Source: UBA11606 sp039815945 (GTDB lineage Bacteria > Actinomycetota > Acidimicrobiia > Acidimicrobiales > Aldehydirespiratoraceae). Taken from it: 19,460 bases of DNA. The translations under genes and the position numbers were made by a program. This document shows positions 13,017 to 19,460 of the stretch, one piece after another. Each line of letters starts with the position of its first letter. Positions within the stretch are counted from its first letter, which is position 1. Where the stretch lies: positions 1 to 19,460 of the forward strand of contig JBCBYI010000057.1 of NCBI GenBank assembly GCA_039815945.1, written 5' to 3'. The notes under the pieces were generated by a model. It had not been told where the DNA came from. It searched no databases and worked only from the letters and a program-made list of their open reading frames with translations.

Positions 13017-13976
13017 ATGGTCAAGGTCCGCCGCGGGTACCGCAGCAAGAACGTCAGCGTCGAGGGAGCCACAGGGCGTTCGGGTGGGCTCCGGATGCCC
13101 CAATCGCGGGGCGGCAAGGCCGGTGCCGGCGCCGGTGGGGCAGGCCTGCTGGGCATCATCGTGGTGGTCGTGATCTCGCTGCTGAGCGGCGGGGGAGGTG
13201 GCGGGCTCGGCGACGCGCTCGGCGGTCTCGACGTGGGTCAGGAGAACAACGGCACCGGTGCGCCCCCGCCCGCGATCACCGAGGATCAGCTCTCGGAGTG
13301 GAGCGGCATCTTCGACGATGTCCAGTTCATGTGGCAAGACATCTTCACCTCGGCCGGCCTCGACTACCGCGACGCCCGCATGCGGATCTTCTCGGGCTCG
13401 ATCGCCACCGCGTGCGGCACCGTCCCGGCCGAAGCCGGCCCCTTCTACTGCCCGGGCGACGACACGGTCGCGTTCGATCCGGACTTCTTCGAGCAGCTCG
13501 CCGCCCGGTTCGGCGCGGAGGGCGACTTCGCCATCGCCTACGTGATCGCCCACGAACTCGCCCATCACGTGCAGAACGTGCTCGGGGTGTCCGACGACGT
13601 GCGGACCCGCCAGCAGAGCCTGGGGACGGTCGAGCGCAATGCGCTCACGATCCGGCTCGAACTCCAGGCCGACTGTCTCGCCGGTGTGTGGGCCTTCACC
13701 GCGGCGCAGCGGCCGCCGACCCTCAACGGGGTCGACTACCACCTGCACCTCGAGCCCGGTGATCTCCAGGAGGGGTTGCGAGCCGCCGAGGCGGTCGGCG
13801 ACGACACCATCCAGGAGTCCACCGGGCAGGCGATCAACACCGACAACTGGAGCCACGGCTCGGCCGAGCAGCGTGAGGCGTGGATGCGGATCGGGCTCGA
13901 GACGGGCGACCCCGCGGTCTGCAACGACACCTTCGACGAGTCGGTCCCGGCGACGGAGATCCTGCCGACGACCTAG
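13017..13976 (+). CDS. Neutral zinc metallopeptidase, membrane-anchored (YpfJ-like)
   Basis: The 319-aa product fits the YpfJ/KPN_02809 family of putative neutral zinc metallopeptidases. A basic Gly-rich N-terminus (VRRGYRSKNV...) is followed by one transmembrane helix at about 43-56 and a Gly-rich linker. The peptidase domain then begins and shows CGTVPAEAGPFYCPGDDTVAFDPDFF (133-158). The zinc motif HELAHHVQNVLG follows with H179-E180-x2-H183. The family's ELQADCLAGVWA helix is at 215-226, where E215 is the likely third ligand. The C-terminal SHGSAEQREAWMRIG is also typical. The peptidase domain should sit outside the membrane. Natural substrates of the family are not known. The start codon is supported by the -10 box 7 bases upstream. 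Confidence 0.92.
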   Translation: MVKVRRGYRSKNVSVEGATGRSGGLRMPQSRGGKAGAGAGGAGLLGIIVVVVISLLSGGGGGGLGDALGGLDVGQENNGTGAPPPAITEDQLSEWSGIFDDVQFMWQDIFTSAGLDYRDARMRIFSGSIATACGTVPAEAGPFYCPGDDTVAFDPDFFEQLAARFGAEGDFAIAYVIAHELAHHVQNVLGVSDDVRTRQQSLGTVERNALTIRLELQADCLAGVWAFTAAQRPPTLNGVDYHLHLEPGDLQEGLRAAEAVGDDTIQESTGQAINTDNWSHGSAEQREAWMRIGLETGDPAVCNDTFDESVPATEILPTT

Positions 13977-13982
13977 CGGCGT

Positions 13983-14012
13983 TTCGACCCGATTCGCGGC
14001 GGGTCGTAGCAT
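13983..14012 (+). promoter_or_regulatory. Putative promoter TTCGAC-18-TAGCAT, near-leaderless
   Basis: TTCGAC (13983-13988) and TAGCAT (14007-14012) are separated by 18 bases, and the -10 ends 6 bases before ATG 14019. This is the best -35/-10 pair in the window. It begins 6 bases after the metallopeptidase stop, so the amidohydrolase operon probably has its own promoter. Confidence 0.55.
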
Positions 14013-14018
14013 GGCGCG

Positions 14019-15752
14019 ATGTTCGACCTGCTGATCACCAACGGCACCGTCGTCGACGGCACGGGTGCCGACCGTCGCGTCGCCGACATCGCGATCACCG
14101 ACGGCCGTATCGTCGCCGTCGGTACCGATCTCGGCCATGCGCACGAGGTCATCGACGCCTCCGGGCTGCTCGTCACGCCCGGCTTCGTCGACGTGCACTC
14201 GCACTACGACGGTCAGGCGACGTGGGACGAACTGCTCGAGCCCAGCTCGCTGCACGGTGTCACCACCCTCGTCATGGGCAACTGCGGCGTCGGGTTCGCG
14301 CCGGTGAAGCCCGGGAGCGAGGACTGGCTGATCCAGCTGATGGAGGGGGTCGAGGACATCCCCGGCACGGCCCTGTCCGAGGGCATCGACTTCACCTGGG
14401 AGTCCTTCCCCGAGTACCTCGACGCGCTCGACGAGCGACGTTGGTCGGTCGACATCGGCGCCCAGGTGGCCCACGGCGCCGTCCGGGCCTACGTGATGGG
14501 CGATCGGGGGGCCAAGAACGAGCCGGCCGCCCCCGACGACATCGACCAGATGGCCACGATCGTGCAGGAGGCGATCGAGGCCGGCGCGCTCGGTGTCTCG
14601 ACCTCTCGAACCATCGCCCACACGGCGATGGACGGTGAGCCGGTGCCCGGCACGTTCGCCGCCGAGGACGAACTCTTCGCCATGGGTCGGGCCCTGCGCG
14701 ACGGCGGCGGTGGGGTGTTCGAACTCGCGCCCGCCGGCACGGCGGGACTCGATCTGGTCGCGCCGATGAAGGAGGTCGAGTGGATGACCCGCCTCTCGGC
14801 CGAGACCGGCCAGCCCGTCACCTTCGCCATGCTCCAGATCCCGGGTGCGCCCGACCTCTGGAAGGAACAGATGCAGGCGTCGCTCGAGGCTCGTGAGCAG
14901 GGCGCTCAGCTCTATCCACAGGTGGCCGGTCGCCCCTTCGGCGTGCTCGTCGGCTGGCAGACGTGTCATCCGTTCATGCGCAAGCCCTCCTACCAGGCGA
15001 TTGCCGAGCTCGCGATCGACGACCGCATCGTCGAACTCCGCAAGCCCGAGGTGCGAGCGGCGATCCTCTCCGAAGACGACGCCGAGGGCAGCGGCTTGCT
15101 CATCGAGGGCCTCGGTGGCCTCACCGGCGGCATGCTCGATCAGGTCTTCGTGCTGGGCGACCCGCCCGACTACGAGCCCACCCCGGACCGCTCGGTCGTC
15201 GGCCTCGCCGAACGCAACGGCGTCACCCCGCACGAGGCCGCATACGACGCGTTCTGCGCCGAAGAGGGCCGGGCGTTGCTGATGCTGCCCCTCTACAACT
15301 ACGTCGAGCAGAACCACGACGTCATCCGCGAGCAGCTCACCCACCCGACCGCGGTGTCCGGCCTGGCCGACGGCGGCGCCCACTGCGGCTTCATCTGTGA
15401 TGCCTCGGTGCCGACCACGATGATCTCGCACTGGACCCGCGACCGCACCCGGGGCGAACAGCTGCCCCTCGAATGGGTCGTGAAGAAGCAGACTGCCGAC
15501 ACCGCCGAGCTCTTCGGCCTCGGCGACCGCGGCACGATCGAGGTCGGCAAGCGGGCCGACCTCAACCTCATCGACCATGAGGCGTTACGCCTCGAGACGC
15601 CCGAACTCGTGCACGACCTCCCGGCCGGTGGGCGGCGTCTGCTGCAGCGAGCGAGTGGCTATCGGGCGACGATCGTTGCCGGGGAGGTCACCCGGCGCGA
15701 CGGAGCCGACACGGGCGCCCGTCCGGGACGACTGGTTCGCGGTCGCCGCTGA
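14019..15752 (+). CDS. Amidohydrolase, N-acyl-D-amino-acid deacylase type
   Basis: This 577-aa protein belongs to the D-aminoacylase branch of the amidohydrolase superfamily. FDLLITNGTVVDGTGADRRVADIAI is the usual N-terminal beta sandwich. GFVDVHSHYDGQATWD carries the metal ligands H60 and H62, and VMGNCGVGFAP contains C89, equivalent to the metal-bridging Cys of D-aminoacylase. GALGVSTSRT, SGLADGGAHCGF and the C-terminal GTIEVGKRADLNLID sandwich strand follow. The family hydrolyses amide or cyclic imide bonds of N-acylated or D-amino acids. It is longer than classical D-aminoacylases (about 480 aa), so the substrate may differ. It heads an operon: the next gene starts 2 bases after its stop. 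Confidence 0.88.
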   Translation: MFDLLITNGTVVDGTGADRRVADIAITDGRIVAVGTDLGHAHEVIDASGLLVTPGFVDVHSHYDGQATWDELLEPSSLHGVTTLVMGNCGVGFAPVKPGSEDWLIQLMEGVEDIPGTALSEGIDFTWESFPEYLDALDERRWSVDIGAQVAHGAVRAYVMGDRGAKNEPAAPDDIDQMATIVQEAIEAGALGVSTSRTIAHTAMDGEPVPGTFAAEDELFAMGRALRDGGGGVFELAPAGTAGLDLVAPMKEVEWMTRLSAETGQPVTFAMLQIPGAPDLWKEQMQASLEAREQGAQLYPQVAGRPFGVLVGWQTCHPFMRKPSYQAIAELAIDDRIVELRKPEVRAAILSEDDAEGSGLLIEGLGGLTGGMLDQVFVLGDPPDYEPTPDRSVVGLAERNGVTPHEAAYDAFCAEEGRALLMLPLYNYVEQNHDVIREQLTHPTAVSGLADGGAHCGFICDASVPTTMISHWTRDRTRGEQLPLEWVVKKQTADTAELFGLGDRGTIEVGKRADLNLIDHEALRLETPELVHDLPAGGRRLLQRASGYRATIVAGEVTRRDGADTGARPGRLVRGRR

Positions 15753-15754
15753 GC

Positions 15755-16672
15755 GTGCGGTTCGGGGTCGGCCTGCCGGTCGCGCAGCATCCCGTCCCTG
15801 CGTGGGCGTCGTCGCTCGAGGCGATCGGCGCCGTCGCTCGGGCCGCGTCGGCGGCCGGTTTCGAGCACGTGTTCGTCACCGATCATCCGGCGCCACCGGC
15901 CCGCTGGTTGGCGGCGGGTGGCCACAGCAGTCTGGATCCGTTCGTCGCGCTCACTGCGGCCGCGGCCGCCGATCCCGACATTCGGCTCCTCACCAACCTG
16001 TCGGTGCTCGCGTACCGGCATCCGCTGGTGCTGGCCAAGAGTGCGGCCAGCCTCGATCGCCTGTCGGGCGGACGGCTGACCCTCGGTGTCGGGGTCGGGT
16101 ATCTGGCCGCCGAGTTCGACGCCCTCGGGGTGCCGTTCGACGAGCGAAACGATCGGTTCGATCGTGCGCTTGACGTGCTCGACGCAATCTGGCGTGGTGA
16201 CGGGGTCGAGATCACCGAGGGCGACGGTCGCACGTCGGTCGTCGTGCCGGATCCGCTGCCGGTGCAAGCGCCGATCCCGATCTGGATCGGCGGGAACGCG
16301 GGCCGGACCCGACAGCGGGTGGCCGAGCGGGCCCAAGGCTGGATGCCGATGCCCAATCCGGCCGCGTACGCGAAGACCACGCGATCGCCGGTGTTGGACG
16401 GGCCTGAAGATCTTGCTCGGTTCGTCGCCGACCTGCACCGTCGAGCCGACGAGGTCGGTCGCACCGAACCGATCGACATCGTCTTCGTCGTGCCCGACGG
16501 CGGTCAGCCCGGGTCGGCTCGCTTCGACGTCGACGCGCACCGCCGTGCGATCGCAACGTGTCGCGATCTCGGCGTGACCGGGAACAACGTCACCCTCGCC
16601 ACGACCAGTCTCGAGCACACGCTCGACGTGATCGGTCGCTACGGTGCCGAGGTCATCGAGACGAGAGGCTGA
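15755..16672 (+). CDS. F420-type LLM class oxidoreductase (TIGR03619-like)
   Basis: The 305-aa product is a luciferase-like TIM barrel of the F420-dependent type. MRFGVGLPVAQ is the first strand. AGFEHVFVTDHP (34-45) carries the usual 'vtDH'. The stretch NLSVLAYRHPLVLAKSAASLDRLSGGRLTLGVGVGYLAAEF is the family signature, and DERNDRFDRALDVLDAIW and PIPIWIGGN also fit. Such enzymes transfer hydride between F420 and small organic substrates, usually with unknown partners. The start is GTG 15755, two bases after the amidohydrolase stop. An ATG two bases downstream of its own stop begins the YbaK-like gene. It is related in fold, but not closely in sequence, to the protein at 229. Confidence 0.9.
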   Translation: MRFGVGLPVAQHPVPAWASSLEAIGAVARAASAAGFEHVFVTDHPAPPARWLAAGGHSSLDPFVALTAAAAADPDIRLLTNLSVLAYRHPLVLAKSAASLDRLSGGRLTLGVGVGYLAAEFDALGVPFDERNDRFDRALDVLDAIWRGDGVEITEGDGRTSVVVPDPLPVQAPIPIWIGGNAGRTRQRVAERAQGWMPMPNPAAYAKTTRSPVLDGPEDLARFVADLHRRADEVGRTEPIDIVFVVPDGGQPGSARFDVDAHRRAIATCRDLGVTGNNVTLATTSLEHTLDVIGRYGAEVIETRG

Positions 16673-16674
16673 CC

Positions 16675-17145
16675 ATGGCGAAAGAGCGCGGCGCCGAACG
16701 CTTCGTGCGAGCGGCTCGGGAACTCGGGATCGACGTCGATCCGGTGACCTATCCCGAGGGAACCCGCACGGCGGCCGAGGCGGCAGCTGCGATCGGTTGT
16801 GAGCTGTCGCAGATCGCGAAGTCGTTGCTGGTCATGACCGACCGCGGGCCGGTGCTCGCCCTGACCGCCGGCCACCATCGCCTCGATCTCGACGCCCTCT
16901 CGACCCATCTCGGTCGCGAGGTGCGGATGGCGACCGCCCGCGAGGCCCGCGACGCGACCGGCTACGCCATCGGGGGAACCCCGCCGTTCGGTCATCAGAA
17001 GCCGATCGAGACGGTGATCGATCCCGCCTTGCTCGACCACGAAATCGTGCACGGTGCAGGCGGGACACCGGATCGCTGCTTCCCGATCGAGTCGGCTCGG
17101 CTCCTCGCCGTGACCGGTGCCGAGCCTGCGGATTTCGTCGTCTGA
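16675..17145 (+). CDS. YbaK/EbsC-type aminoacyl-tRNA deacylase
   Basis: The 156-aa product has the length and motifs of the YbaK/ProX editing-domain family. TRTAAEAAAAIGCELSQIAKSLLV (30-53) includes Lys49 in the conserved 'i.KsLl' motif that contacts the tRNA or the substrate. LTAGHHRLDLDALSTHLG and the signature GYAIGGTPPFGH (96-107) follow. The family hydrolyses mischarged tRNAs such as Cys-tRNA(Pro) or Ala-tRNA(Pro) in trans. Which one this protein edits cannot be read from the sequence. It is the third gene of the operon with the amidohydrolase and the F420-type oxidoreductase, with 2-base gaps. A link to D-amino acid or atypical amino acid metabolism is plausible but inferred. Confidence 0.9.
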   Translation: MAKERGAERFVRAARELGIDVDPVTYPEGTRTAAEAAAAIGCELSQIAKSLLVMTDRGPVLALTAGHHRLDLDALSTHLGREVRMATAREARDATGYAIGGTPPFGHQKPIETVIDPALLDHEIVHGAGGTPDRCFPIESARLLAVTGAEPADFVV

Positions 17146-17153
17146 GCTCGGAT

Positions 17154-17169
17154 TGAGCCGTACGGCTCA
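17154..17169. promoter_or_regulatory. Perfect 16-bp palindrome TGAGCCGTACGGCTCA, putative operator
   Basis: This perfect palindrome with no loop lies 8 bases after the YbaK gene stop and ends 22 bases before the -10 box of the Clp-N gene, so it abuts or overlaps the -35 position. It has no T-run and no loop, which argues against a terminator. It is most simply explained as a binding site for a dimeric regulator of the 17206 gene. Confidence 0.55.
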
Positions 17170-17191
17170 GGCTGACGAGGTGTCCCGCTCA

Positions 17192-17197
17192 TAGCGT
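17192..17197 (+). promoter_or_regulatory. Putative -10 box (TAGCGT) of a leaderless promoter
   Basis: TAGCGT ends 8 bases before ATG 17206 and no ribosome binding site is seen. It fits the same TAnnnT and short-spacing pattern as the boxes at 2766, 13004 and 14007. Confidence 0.5.
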
Positions 17198-17205
17198 GAT
17201 CGCCG

Positions 17206-18255
17206 ATGAGTGGGTTCGCGTTGGAAGCAGACGCCCGTCTCGCGCTCGACGTCGCCACCGGGATGGCTGCGGCGTCCGGCGACGAGCACTGTGGCACCGA
17301 GCATCTGTTGTTCGGCATCGTGGCGACCGCGGACGGCGAGGTGGCCGAACTCGCGGAGCTGTTCGCCCTCGATGCGATGCGCGTCGAGCGCGGGGTTCGC
17401 ACGTTGCGGATCCACCACTGCCATCCCGACAACTTCACCGACGACCCGCCGCTGTCGACCCGAGCTGAGCTCGCGCTCTACAGCACGCCGATGTCGGGTG
17501 CCGGCTCACTTGCGTCGTTCGACGTGCTGGTGGCCTGCATCGCGGATCCTCGATCGGGGGCCTCGACGGTGCTGCGATCACTGGGCGTGCGGATCGGCGA
17601 GATCCGGCGCCTCGCCGAGTTGGGCGCGGCCCGCCTCGAGCAACACGAGGTGGCGGGTCTCATCGCGGCGCTCGATCGACGGCGCGAAGAGCATCTGCCG
17701 TGGTGGGGGCCAGCTGCGGACGCGCCGGTCGTACGGGTGCCGCTGGGCGATGGCGATCGCCGGTTGTTGGGTCGCAGCGACACCGCGGTCGCGACCCTCG
17801 ACGGACTCGTGGCCGGCCCCGACGGGTATGGCATCACGGTGACGATCGCGTCGTGTGACCACTGGGTCCTCCCGCCCCGGTGGGAGCCCGAAGAGGAGTT
17901 GCTGCCCGGGATCGGCTCGATCCACCGCAACGCCCCCGATGTCGTCACGATCGATCTCCGCGATGGCGCCGATCGAGTCGTCACCAACCGCACGCCCCGA
18001 CCTCGCTGGCGCGGCGACCAACCGACGCCGGGCTCGATGATCCGGCTCGGCAACCGCAGCGTCGTCGACGACCGCAACGATCGCCGCTTCCCGGCCCGCC
18101 GGGCCGAGACCAGCGAGTGGTGGGTGTGGCCGCTGCCGTCGGTCGGCCCGCTCGAGCTGCGCTTCGAATGGCCGGCCGAGGCGATCGCCGGTGTCGTCGA
18201 TCTCGACGCCGAGGAGATCAACCTCCGGGCGGCGTCGCTTCGCGAACGCAGCTGA
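17206..18255 (+). CDS. Clp N-terminal-domain protein with uncharacterised C-terminal domain
   Basis: This is a 349-aa protein. Residues 6-140 look like a Clp N-domain with both repeats. LALDVATGMAAASGDEHCGTEHLLFGIV (12-39) is the canonical helix with 'GTEHLL'. FDVLVACIADPRSGASTVLRSLGV (105-128) is the second repeat. No AAA+ ATPase, Walker A or Walker B motif follows, so it is not ClpC or ClpB. After a linker comes a C-terminal domain of about 160 residues with TVTIASCDHWVLPPRW, GSMIRLGNRS and WWVWPLPSVGPLELRFEWPAEAI (305-327). I believe a similar WPLPPxGPL motif occurs in other actinobacterial proteins of unknown function. It may be an adaptor that recognises clients or ligands. A promoter and palindrome lie directly upstream. 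Confidence 0.8.
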   Translation: MSGFALEADARLALDVATGMAAASGDEHCGTEHLLFGIVATADGEVAELAELFALDAMRVERGVRTLRIHHCHPDNFTDDPPLSTRAELALYSTPMSGAGSLASFDVLVACIADPRSGASTVLRSLGVRIGEIRRLAELGAARLEQHEVAGLIAALDRRREEHLPWWGPAADAPVVRVPLGDGDRRLLGRSDTAVATLDGLVAGPDGYGITVTIASCDHWVLPPRWEPEEELLPGIGSIHRNAPDVVTIDLRDGADRVVTNRTPRPRWRGDQPTPGSMIRLGNRSVVDDRNDRRFPARRAETSEWWVWPLPSVGPLELRFEWPAEAIAGVVDLDAEEINLRAASLRERS

Positions 18256-18283
18256 CGATGCTGCGCGGGGCGTGAGGACGTCC

Positions 18284-18289
18284 TAGGTT
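18284..18289 (+). promoter_or_regulatory. Putative -10 box (TAGGTT) upstream of the SDR gene
   Basis: TAGGTT lies in an exact copy of the 14-mer found at 13003-13016. Here the start codon is 35 bases downstream, so the mRNA would have a leader of about 28 bases carrying a Shine-Dalgarno sequence. It starts 29 bases after the Clp-N gene stop. Confidence 0.5.
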
Positions 18290-18313
18290 TCCGGCCGGAA
18301 TCGTCAACCGGTC

Positions 18314-18318
18314 AGGAG
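18314..18318 (+). promoter_or_regulatory. Strong ribosome binding site (AGGAG)
   Basis: AGGAG lies six bases before ATG 18325 and fixes the SDR start. Confidence 0.8.
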
Positions 18319-18324
18319 ACATCG

Positions 18325-19224
18325 ATGGGGATCTGTGACGGGCGAGTCGTCGTCATCACCGGTGCGGCGCGAGGCCTCGGTCGTGCGCACGCGCTGGCCT
18401 TCGCGGCCGAGGGGGCCAAGGTCGTGGTGAACGATCTCGGGGTGGAGCGTGATGGCTCGGCGGGCACCTCCGATGCGGCGCACGCGGTCGTCGACGAGAT
18501 CGTGGCGGCCGGTGGAGAAGCGGTCGCCAACGCCGCCGACGTGGCCGACTGGGATCAGGCCCACGCCATGGTCCAGCAGGCGATCGACACCTTCGGCGGG
18601 CTCGACACTCTCGTGTTGAACGCAGGGTTCTTGAAGGACCGCATGTTGGCGGGCATGTCGGAGCAGGAGTGGGACACTGTCACGCGGGTGCACCTGAAGG
18701 GCCATTTCGCACCGGCTCGCCATGCGATCGAGTTCTGGCGCGAGCAGGCGAAGAACGGCACGCCGGTCGAGGCCCGCCTCGTCAACACCTCGTCGGGGGC
18801 CGGGCTCGCGGGGTCGATCGGGCAGGGCAACTACGCCACCGCGAAGGCAGGGATCGCGCTCCTCACGATCCAGCAGGCCGCGGAGTGGGGCCGGTACGGC
18901 GTGATGGCCAACGCAGTCGCGCCGGATGCCCGGACCCGCATGACCGCCGGCGTGTTCTACGACGCCGAGGCACCGGAGGGGTGGGATCCGAAGGGACCCG
19001 AGAACGTCTCGCCGCTGGTGTGTTGGCTGGGAAGCGATGCGTGTGACGTGACCGGCCGGGTCTTCGAGGTCACCGGCGGACAGCTCAACGTCTGCGACGG
19101 TTGGCAGAAGGGCCCGATCGAAACGGTTGGCGAGCGCATGATGACCGCAACCGAGGCGGGGGAACTCGCCCATTCGTCGATCGACGCGACCCAGGCACCG
19201 GCGCCTGTCTACGGCGCCGGTTGA
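18325..19224 (+). CDS. SDR family oxidoreductase, hydroxyacyl-CoA dehydrogenase-like
   Basis: This is a complete 299-aa short-chain dehydrogenase. TGAARGLG (12-19) binds the nucleotide, and VVVNDLGVERDGSAG (33-47) is the NAD-type second strand with its acid. LNAGFLKDRM (98-107), the catalytic Ser in LVNTSSGAG (152-160) and Y170-x3-K174 in GNYATAKAG are all present. The ND-L-G segment and NAGFLKDRM resemble the dehydrogenase unit of peroxisomal multifunctional enzyme type 2 and actinobacterial relatives that act on 3-hydroxyacyl-CoA. The last 80 residues extend beyond the SDR core (LNVCDGWQKGPIETVGERM). Together with the CoA-transferase it suggests acyl-CoA catabolism, though the two genes are not in one operon. 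A strong terminator follows. Confidence 0.92.
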   Translation: MGICDGRVVVITGAARGLGRAHALAFAAEGAKVVVNDLGVERDGSAGTSDAAHAVVDEIVAAGGEAVANAADVADWDQAHAMVQQAIDTFGGLDTLVLNAGFLKDRMLAGMSEQEWDTVTRVHLKGHFAPARHAIEFWREQAKNGTPVEARLVNTSSGAGLAGSIGQGNYATAKAGIALLTIQQAAEWGRYGVMANAVAPDARTRMTAGVFYDAEAPEGWDPKGPENVSPLVCWLGSDACDVTGRVFEVTGGQLNVCDGWQKGPIETVGERMMTATEAGELAHSSIDATQAPAPVYGAG

Positions 19225-19303
19225 GGGTGCCGACACCTCGGATGTAACCACGACGGGGGTCGGCTGGTCAGAGCAGCACAACGACCTCCCTCCCGGGGTA
19301 TGC

Positions 19304-19353
19304 CGCAGTGCCCGCCTTCGTCAGGCGGGCACTGCGATGTTTTCTGTGTTCTC
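19304..19353 (+). terminator. Intrinsic terminator after the SDR gene
   Basis: A perfect 13-bp stem pairs 19304-19316 with 19324-19336 around the 7-base loop TTCGTCA. It is followed by the T-rich stretch TGTTTTCTGTGTTCT. It lies about 80 bases after the SDR stop and 39 bases before the convergent gene's stop. The T-rich side serves the + strand. It is the only classical terminator I find in the window. The 79 bases before it hold nothing recognisable. Confidence 0.88.
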
Positions 19354-19374
19354 TGTGACCGCAACCGACTCCGG

Positions 19375-19460
19375 TCAGTCGGGGTGTTCGGTGGTGCGGG
19401 AGAGGGCGTCGTCGAGTGCCGCGCGCATCTCGTCGGGTTCGAGCCCGAGTTGGGAGAGGG
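19375..19460 (-). CDS. C-terminal end of a - strand gene, unrecognised
   Basis: Reading the - strand from the window edge gives 27 codons and a TGA, too short for most gene finders. The residues are LSQLGLEPDEMRAALDDALS followed by RTTEHPD. The composition is that of a normal coding frame (acidic and Leu/Ala helical), while the other two - strand frames here are Arg/Pro/Thr-rich and look non-coding. The rest lies beyond the window, so no function can be given. It converges on the SDR gene, with the terminator between them. Confidence 0.55.
   Translation of the reverse strand, partial: LSQLGLEPDEMRAALDDALSRTTEHPD

Noticed and set aside
11575..13173. A + strand open frame of 532 codons opposite the CoA-transferase.
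   Set aside because: The CoA-transferase frame has the full family signature and a GGAGG site. This frame has neither motifs nor a start signal.
12885..15578. A very long open frame (almost 900 codons) on the - strand.
   Set aside because: It lies opposite the metallopeptidase and amidohydrolase genes, both with clear family motifs. Its composition (Arg/Gly/His/Val-rich with no motifs) is that of an antisense frame in high-GC DNA.
1..19460. CRISPR arrays, tRNA or rRNA genes, insertion sequences, integrase sites and prophage genes.
   Set aside because: I scanned both strands and saw no regularly spaced repeats, cloverleaf-like segments, transposase motifs or long terminal inverted repeats.

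Overview
The window is a piece of a high-GC actinobacterial chromosome. CarD, two luciferase-like (F420-type) oxidoreductases, a CaiB/BaiF CoA-transferase, repeated SDRs and short-leader or leaderless promoters with TAnnnT -10 boxes point to an actinobacterium, possibly class Acidimicrobiia. The class is inference; no rRNA or other marker gene is present. Coding density is very high. I see 23 protein genes, two of them cut by the window edges, and no tRNA, rRNA, CRISPR array or insertion sequence.

Left part (1-4533): the tail of an SDR is followed by a luciferase-like monooxygenase, a DUF2085-like membrane protein and a SRPBCC protein, all on + with tight spacing. Facing them is carD on -, a global regulator of RNA polymerase. 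Divergent from carD is a secreted or membrane-anchored TIM-barrel protein resembling GH18, which abuts an unrecognised - strand gene with no intergenic base.

Centre (4534-9127): an operator-like region with direct and inverted repeats precedes a compact three-gene operon (4732-7600). It encodes a beta-class DNA methyltransferase with an extra C-terminal domain, a 115-aa protein and a 337-aa protein with nuclease-like motifs. Reading frames overlap by 4 and 1 bases. This is my best candidate for an undescribed restriction, defence or epigenetic system. Its 3' end overlaps a - strand operon of a glutaminyl cyclase lipoprotein and a DEDDy-type 3'-5' exonuclease.

Right-centre (9128-12909): a membrane-bound GGDEF-EAL protein with all signature residues overlaps tail-to-tail with a - strand operon. 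In transcription order that operon encodes the CoA-transferase, a 78-aa basic protein and a Thr-linker membrane protein.

Right part (13017-19460): a zinc metallopeptidase is followed by a tight operon of a D-aminoacylase-type amidohydrolase, an F420-type luciferase-like oxidoreductase and a YbaK-type deacylase. Then come a two-domain Clp-N protein behind a perfect 16-bp palindrome, an SDR with a strong ribosome binding site and a clear intrinsic terminator, and the 3' end of a convergent - strand gene.

Four + strand genes (2779, 13017, 14019, 17206) have a TAnnnT hexamer ending 6 to 8 bases before the start codon, suggesting leaderless mRNAs. All functional assignments rest on motif recognition by eye; no database search was possible.
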